DNA of 24,518 nucleotides from a virus. Shown in pieces: positions 21,313 to 24,518 of this stretch. Location of the stretch: IMG/VR virus record IMGVR_UViG_3300021225_000323, positions 1-24,518 of that record. One strand, 5' to 3'. How positions within the stretch are numbered: the stretch's first letter is position 1; every line of letters starts with the position of its first letter. The notes beneath the pieces are model-generated. The model was not told the DNA's origin, did no database searches, and was given only the letters and a program-made list of their open reading frames with translations. The translations under genes were made by a program, and so were the position numbers.

Positions 21313-21654
21313 TTACAGGCGGGGGGTTGCCTTACGGCTGTTGGCCTCAAACTCGGATTCATAGGCTACGACCTTCTCGGTCGTCTTGCCCCATGCTTCC
21401 CGGTATTCCACGACCATATCGAACATCGCCAGGTAATACTTGATGCGATGCTTGGCCCGCATAGGTGCGAAGTCGGCAGCCGTGGGGGCATATTCAAGGC
21501 GGGAAACCTTCAGTCGGTTTTCACCGTAAGAGATGCCGTATAGCTCGTAGCCGGCGCGCTGAAGGGACTTAAGGCGTTGGGTAATGATTACAGACCGGGC
21601 AGTGTCGATACGCTCGGCTTCCGTGATGGTAAGAACCTTGATGGTATTGCGCAT
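21313..21654 (-). CDS. Hypothetical early protein, 113 aa
   Basis: The product starts MRNTIKVLTITEAERIDTAR. It is mixed alpha/beta, with a helix-strand pattern (IITQRLKSLQRAGYELYGIS) and a basic C-terminus (FEANSRKATPRL). No catalytic motif or membrane segment. The start lies 4 bases after the 35-residue membrane peptide's stop; a longer frame start at 21756 would read through that peptide's DNA in another frame. Function unknown. Confidence 0.5.
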   Translation of the reverse strand: MRNTIKVLTITEAERIDTARSVIITQRLKSLQRAGYELYGISYGENRLKVSRLEYAPTAADFAPMRAKHRIKYYLAMFDMVVEYREAWGKTTEKVVAYESEFEANSRKATPRL

Positions 21655-21658
21655 GGAA

Positions 21659-21766
21659 TTACAGGCGGGGGTTATCGATGATTTCGAGCAGGCTGGGACC
21701 GCTGGCCAGCGCATAGATCGCGAAGGCCAAGGCGGCGCCGAGCAGGATGATGGCAAGGGTACGCAT
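21659..21766 (-). CDS. 35-residue single-pass membrane peptide
   Basis: The - strand frame ATG (21764-21766) to TAA (21659-21661) encodes MRTLAIILLGAALAFAIYAL and a further 15 residues ending DNPRL. Residues 4-21 are one hydrophobic segment with a basic N-terminus, so it is probably an inner-membrane peptide. It sits 4 bases from both neighbours, exactly filling the gap, which supports that it is a gene. No family recognised; small early membrane peptides in phages often alter host membrane functions. Confidence 0.55.
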   Translation of the reverse strand: MRTLAIILLGAALAFAIYALASGPSLLEIIDNPRL

Positions 21767-21770
21767 GGGA

Positions 21771-22070
21771 TTATTCGGCGTCGTCGTTATAGTTAAACTT
21801 CTCCTGAATCTTATCGGCAGGAGATTCGGGCTCGATACGGATACGATATGCCTTGCGAGGCACCGACAGGTGGAACGTGCCCAGGAGGCCGTCAGGCTTG
21901 ACCGTGAAACGGATGCCGACCTGCGTGCCAGACCAGCCGTTTTCCGTTACCTGCTGGGCGATGTAGGAGTAATTATTCTCGATAAGCTTCTGGACCTCGG
22001 CGGCCACGTTCGCGGCGACCTCCTTGGACTTGGACTCATTCTGAATCTGCTGCTTGGATTTTTTGGCCAT
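21771..22070 (-). CDS. Hypothetical early protein, 99 aa
   Basis: The N-terminal third is a Lys/Gln-rich helix (AKKSKQQIQNESKSKEVAAN), then a second helix (EVQKLIENNYSYIAQQV), followed by three beta strands (TQVGIRFTVKPDGLLGTFHL, KAYRIRIEPESP) and an acidic end. This alpha-alpha-beta form could be a small nucleic-acid or protein-binding domain, but no known family was recognised. Leader 'aacccaaacataccATG' has no Shine-Dalgarno. Confidence 0.5.
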   Translation of the reverse strand: MAKKSKQQIQNESKSKEVAANVAAEVQKLIENNYSYIAQQVTENGWSGTQVGIRFTVKPDGLLGTFHLSVPRKAYRIRIEPESPADKIQEKFNYNDDAE

Positions 22071-22096
22071 GGTATGTTTGGGTTGGGTAGGAAAGG

Positions 22097-22291
22097 TTAG
22101 GCGGCCTTGGGCTTGTTCTCGCGGCGACGGCCATCAAGGAATTTAATCCCTTGGCTGCGGGCGGCGATGGCGACGGAAGAGTAATTCAGTCCGGACTGCT
22201 GGACGAATTCCTTTAGCGTCATCTTGGTGTGGTCTGCTTTCTGGACGGCTTCCTTGATGGAGCCGAGCGGTGCGCGGTTATGGTGTTGCAT
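22097..22291 (-). CDS. Small helix-turn-helix-like protein, 64 aa
   Basis: The protein contains MTLKEFVQQSGLNYSSVAIA then ARSQGIKFLDGRRREN, the pattern of a helix-turn-helix in which 'SGLNYSSVAIAARSQGI' would be the turn and recognition helix; the C-terminus is basic. It is second in the operon from the promoter side and could be an early regulator. It has a C-rich leader and no Shine-Dalgarno. Call made from local pattern only. Confidence 0.5.
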   Translation of the reverse strand: MQHHNRAPLGSIKEAVQKADHTKMTLKEFVQQSGLNYSSVAIAARSQGIKFLDGRRRENKPKAA

Positions 22292-22293
22292 GG

Positions 22294-22569
22294 TTATCGG
22301 GTGGGAAGAGCGTTGGCGAGTGCGCGGGCTTGGGTGTCGTTTACGAACCCGCAGGCACGCAGGACCATAGCGGCCTTAAGCGCAATAGTTAGGGACACGT
22401 GGCGGTCCTCGGCATCCTCAAGGTCTTGCTGGTGCTCCTCATCACGGATCGGTTCAGCCGCGAGGTCGAACACGGCGGCTTCAGCTTCACGGACAGCCTC
22501 GAAAAGGGTCTCAAAAGTCGAGACGTCATGAACGGCGGCCAGCAGGTAATTATGGGTTAGGGTAGTCAT
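22294..22569 (-). CDS. First gene of the - strand operon, hypothetical acidic protein, 91 aa
   Basis: An acidic, helical protein (FEAVREAEAAVFDLAAEPIR, EEHQQDLEDAEDRHVSLTIA, then ALKAAMVLRACGF). There is no signal, membrane segment or known motif. Being the promoter-proximal gene of the early-type operon, it could be a host-takeover or inhibitor protein; small acidic DNA mimics occur in such places, but there is no direct evidence of that here. It ends two bases before the following gene starts. Confidence 0.5.
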   Translation of the reverse strand: MTTLTHNYLLAAVHDVSTFETLFEAVREAEAAVFDLAAEPIRDEEHQQDLEDAEDRHVSLTIALKAAMVLRACGFVNDTQARALANALPTR

Positions 22570-22657
22570 CGGGTTAGGATTAGTGCGAGGTGAATACCCT
22601 TTTCGATTAACCTCTTGCCGTCAAGCGAAAGTTGCGGAAAGTTGCGGAAACCTACAA
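22570..22657. promoter_or_regulatory. Divergent control region with tandem 10-bp repeat
   Basis: This 88-base gap separates the - strand operon from the + strand helicase/nuclease pair, so both should start here. It contains GTTGCGGAAA twice in tandem (22631-22650), preceded by a related partial copy (gcgaaa), one helical turn apart, which would place bound proteins on one DNA face. An inverted pair GAGGT (22587-22591) and ACCTC (22610-22614) and the short palindrome CTTG-ccgt-CAAG (22614-22625) lie nearer the - strand start. A TTGACG (- strand, 22619-22624) has no convincing -10 partner. Exact promoters cannot be assigned. Confidence 0.5.
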
Positions 22658-24031
22658 ATGACCCCTAAACTCCGCAAATATCAGGAAGAATCCATCGAGA
22701 AAGTACGCAACGCCCTCCGTGCCGGCCGACGCCGACCGCTCCTGGTACTGCCCACAGGCGGGGGTAAGACCGTCTGCTTTAGCCATATCACCGCAGGCGC
22801 CGCCGCCAAGGGTAAGCGCGTCATGATCCTCGTTCACCGTCAGGAATTGCTCAACCAATGCAGTCGGGCCCTCTCGTCGCTGGGCGTCCAGCATGGCGCC
22901 ATCAGCGCGCAGCGGACCGCCGACCCGACCCATCTCGTGCAGGTCGCCAGCGTCCAGACTCTCGTCCGTCGGTTCGACCGCGTGCAACCGCCTGATCTCA
23001 TCATCGCCGACGAGGCCCATCACGCCGTCGCGGGCTCCTGGGCCAAGGTAATCGCCCAATACCCGCAGGCCCGCGTGCTCGGCGTCACGGCCACGCCCTG
23101 CCGGCTGGACGGAAGCAACCTGGGCGACGTCTTCGACGAGCTCATAATCGGCCCGCAGGTCAGCGAGCTCATGGCCGATGGCTATCTGTGCCCGGTCAGC
23201 TACTACGCCCCCAATACCATTGACCTCGCGGGCGTTCACACCGTGGCGGGGGATTACAACCGCCGCGAGCTTAACGAACGCGTGGACCGACCGACGATCA
23301 CAGGCGATGCCATCGTGCAGTATCGACGCATCGCCGATGGCCTGCCGACGGCCGTATTCTGCACGTCCGTGGCCCATGCCCAGAACGTCTGCGCCCAGTA
23401 TGTCGCCGCAGGCTATCGTGCCCGCGTCCTTGAGGGTAGCATGTCCGACCGCGATAGAGCGGCCGCCGTCGATGACCTCGCCTGCGAGCGCATCAGCCAC
23501 CTCGTCACCGTCGATATCGTCTCGGAAGGCTTCGACCTGCCCGTGGTCACGGTCTGCCAGATGCTCCGGGCCACGCAATCGCTCGGCCTGTATCTCCAAC
23601 AGCTCGGCCGCGTCATGCGGATTCACCCAGGTAAGAAACGGGCCATCGTGCTGGACCACGTGGGCAACGTCGTACGCCATGGGTTCGCCGAAGACCATCG
23701 CGACTGGTCGCTGGAGGGCTCCATGCGCCGTGGCCGTGGGGCTAAGGACGCCGGGCCAAAGTACCGCCAATGCCCGCAGTGCTATGCCGTCCACCCGCCC
23801 GCTCCGGCCTGCCCGCAGTGCGGTTATGTCCACGCCATCGAGGACCGCACCCCTGACCAGGTTGCCGGAGAGCTGGAGGAATTGAAGGCCGACATGATGC
23901 GCCGCGATGCTCGACGCGAACAGGGACGCGCCCAAACGCTCGACGACCTGATAGCCGTCGGCCGGGCTCGTGGCATGAAAAACCCTTACGGCTGGGCAAG
24001 GCACGTTTTCCGTGCACGCTTGGCTAGGTGA
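22658..24031 (+). CDS. SF2 DNA/RNA helicase (DEAD/DEAH superfamily, ResIII-type) with C-terminal zinc ribbon
   Basis: The 457-residue product has the SF2 helicase motifs in order: Q-like RKYQEE near residue 6, Walker A PTGGGKT (32-38), VHRQEL (Ia), DEAH at 118-121, TATP (144-147), and in the second domain SEGFDLP and QLGRVMR (motif VI). After the core a Cys pair set CPQC...CPQC (about 369-388) suggests a zinc ribbon, followed by a basic helical tail. It could unwind phage DNA at replication forks. I chose ATG 22658; a frame from 22583 would add 25 residues that cross the repeat region. The stop overlaps the nuclease GTG start (GTGA), so the two are translated together. Confidence 0.88.
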   Translation: MTPKLRKYQEESIEKVRNALRAGRRRPLLVLPTGGGKTVCFSHITAGAAAKGKRVMILVHRQELLNQCSRALSSLGVQHGAISAQRTADPTHLVQVASVQTLVRRFDRVQPPDLIIADEAHHAVAGSWAKVIAQYPQARVLGVTATPCRLDGSNLGDVFDELIIGPQVSELMADGYLCPVSYYAPNTIDLAGVHTVAGDYNRRELNERVDRPTITGDAIVQYRRIADGLPTAVFCTSVAHAQNVCAQYVAAGYRARVLEGSMSDRDRAAAVDDLACERISHLVTVDIVSEGFDLPVVTVCQMLRATQSLGLYLQQLGRVMRIHPGKKRAIVLDHVGNVVRHGFAEDHRDWSLEGSMRRGRGAKDAGPKYRQCPQCYAVHPPAPACPQCGYVHAIEDRTPDQVAGELEELKADMMRRDARREQGRAQTLDDLIAVGRARGMKNPYGWARHVFRARLAR

Positions 24032-24363
24032 GGGAGAAGCACGTCCAATCGCGTATCATGCTGGCCATCGGCAAAAAGGCCCATGTCCGAGCATTCAGAA
24101 ACAACGTCGGCACAGGCTACACCATGGATGGCACGTTCATTCGCTACGGCCTGCACGTCGGCTCAGGCGACCTCATCGGATGGCGCACCGTGACCATTAC
24201 GCCCGATATGGTCGGGAAGCCCATCGCCCAATTCCTCAGCGTCGAAGTTAAGACCGCCAAGGGGACCGTGAGACCTGACCAGAAACAGTGGCTTAAGGTG
24301 GTCAACGACGCAGGCGGGCTCGCCGTCGTCGCTCGCGATCCAGAGGACGTGGTGGGGCTTTAA
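24028..24363 (+). CDS. VRR-NUC domain nuclease (PD-(D/E)XK)
   Basis: The 111-residue protein is a stand-alone VRR-NUC domain. Motifs visible are E3 at the start helix, FRNNVG, FIRYGLHVGSGDLIGW with the catalytic Asp D48, the E73-V-K75 pair in SVEVKT, the Q85 of RPDQKQWL, and the final GGLAVVARDPED. Such phage proteins are endonucleases thought to act on branched DNA such as Holliday junctions. It is translationally coupled to the SF2 helicase upstream, like many helicase/VRR-NUC pairs in phages. GTG start 24028 is set by the overlap. Its stop overlaps the end of the convergent - strand gene by four bases. Confidence 0.88.
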   Translation: MREKHVQSRIMLAIGKKAHVRAFRNNVGTGYTMDGTFIRYGLHVGSGDLIGWRTVTITPDMVGKPIAQFLSVEVKTAKGTVRPDQKQWLKVVNDAGGLAVVARDPEDVVGL

Positions 24364-24509
24364 TCTATCCGGTGTACGCCTTTAATTTTGGCGTACCAGA
24401 ATCCCTTGGCGTCTGGAAAGACCGACCATGACCACTCATCCATATTCCACTGACGGCCATCGTATTTGAACCCCTTCTCAAGCGGCAGGTTTTGGTCTAG
24501 CTTCTTCAT
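24360..24509 (-). CDS. Small aromatic-rich protein, 49 aa (possibly cut by the window edge)
   Basis: On the - strand an open frame runs from the window end to TAA at 24360-24362. The first ATG (24509) gives MKKLDQNLPLEKGFKYDGRQ followed by WNMDEWSWSVFPDAKGFWYA; the frame is also open up to 24518, so a longer gene is possible. It is rich in Trp, Phe and Tyr, with a Lys/Asp framework, and ends HRID. No family recognised. Codon use is like its neighbours and the stop meets the VRR-NUC stop with a 4-base overlap, which supports a real gene. Confidence 0.5.
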   Translation of the reverse strand: MKKLDQNLPLEKGFKYDGRQWNMDEWSWSVFPDAKGFWYAKIKGVHRID

Positions 24510-24518
24510 CGCCTTTTC

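Noticed and set aside
22614-22625. Sigma70-like promoter from TTGACG on the - strand.
   Set aside because: No fitting -10 at 16-18 bases; a TATTCA-like word lies 22 bases away. The GCTTGACGG word also occurs near 16983-16991 without a promoter partner.
22583-22657. 25-codon N-terminal extension of the helicase.
   Set aside because: It runs through the tandem repeat control region and has no helicase-like content; ATG 22658 begins right before the Q-like motif.
22652-24004. Long open frame on the - strand (450 codons) opposite the helicase.
   Set aside because: It mirrors the helicase codons, has low-complexity Gly/Ala/Asp content, and the + strand frame has all SF2 motifs.

Overview
The window is most of a tailed-phage (Caudoviricetes) genome or prophage. 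Genes are packed almost end to end, with many ATGA or GTGA stop-start overlaps. The gene order of the morphogenesis block follows phage lambda closely: terminase large subunit C-terminus, gpW-like connector, portal, S49 capsid protease, scaffold-type protein, major capsid protein, head-tail joining proteins, tail terminator, tail tube candidate, tail chaperone and tape measure. The DNA is GC-rich by eye. Nearly all starts lack a purine-rich Shine-Dalgarno sequence and instead follow C/A-rich leaders such as 'cctaaccc' or 'ctaacc'. This suggests a host that initiates without SD pairing; a high-GC, SD-poor lineage such as Verrucomicrobiota is a guess. No integrase, repressor, tRNA, rRNA, IS element or CRISPR array is visible, so lifestyle is undetermined. 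The window opens inside the terminase, so some genome lies outside it.

Layout. (1) 1-10209, + strand: packaging, head and tail genes. A strong intrinsic terminator at 4839-4867 lies just after the major capsid gene. (2) 10234-14089, + strand: a small Ig-like structural protein, a 1042-residue tail fibre with collagen-like, repeat and glycine-rich regions, and two small downstream proteins. (3) 14098-16854, + strand: an overlapping cassette of a 45-aa membrane protein, a spanin-like lipoprotein with C-terminal membrane segments, an HExxH peptidase, a metallophosphoesterase, a winged-helix protein and two holin-like membrane proteins. (4) 16855-16992: a non-coding gap holding a predicted structured RNA and a UUCG-loop terminator, both reading on the - strand. 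(5) 16993-22569, - strand: one long early-type operon of small proteins, several coiled-coil, with a RecE-like nuclease and RecT annealing protein pair, and a secreted lytic transglycosylase-like enzyme as its last gene. (6) 22570-22657: a divergent control region with a tandem 10-bp repeat. (7) 22658-24363, + strand: an SF2 helicase coupled to a VRR-NUC nuclease, followed by a small convergent - strand gene at the window edge.

How it works together (inference from gene families). The two transcription units leaving 22570-22657 supply recombination and replication functions. The long + unit builds capsid and tail and then lyses the cell. Lysis functions appear split between strands: holin-like and spanin-like genes are on +, and the murein hydrolase is at the end of the - operon, with the structured RNA between them. 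The most unusual items are that RNA, the HAD-phosphatase/scaffold fusion upstream of the capsid gene, the polytopic spanin-like lipoprotein, the very short tape measure, and a fibre tip whose codon use differs from the rest of the fibre.
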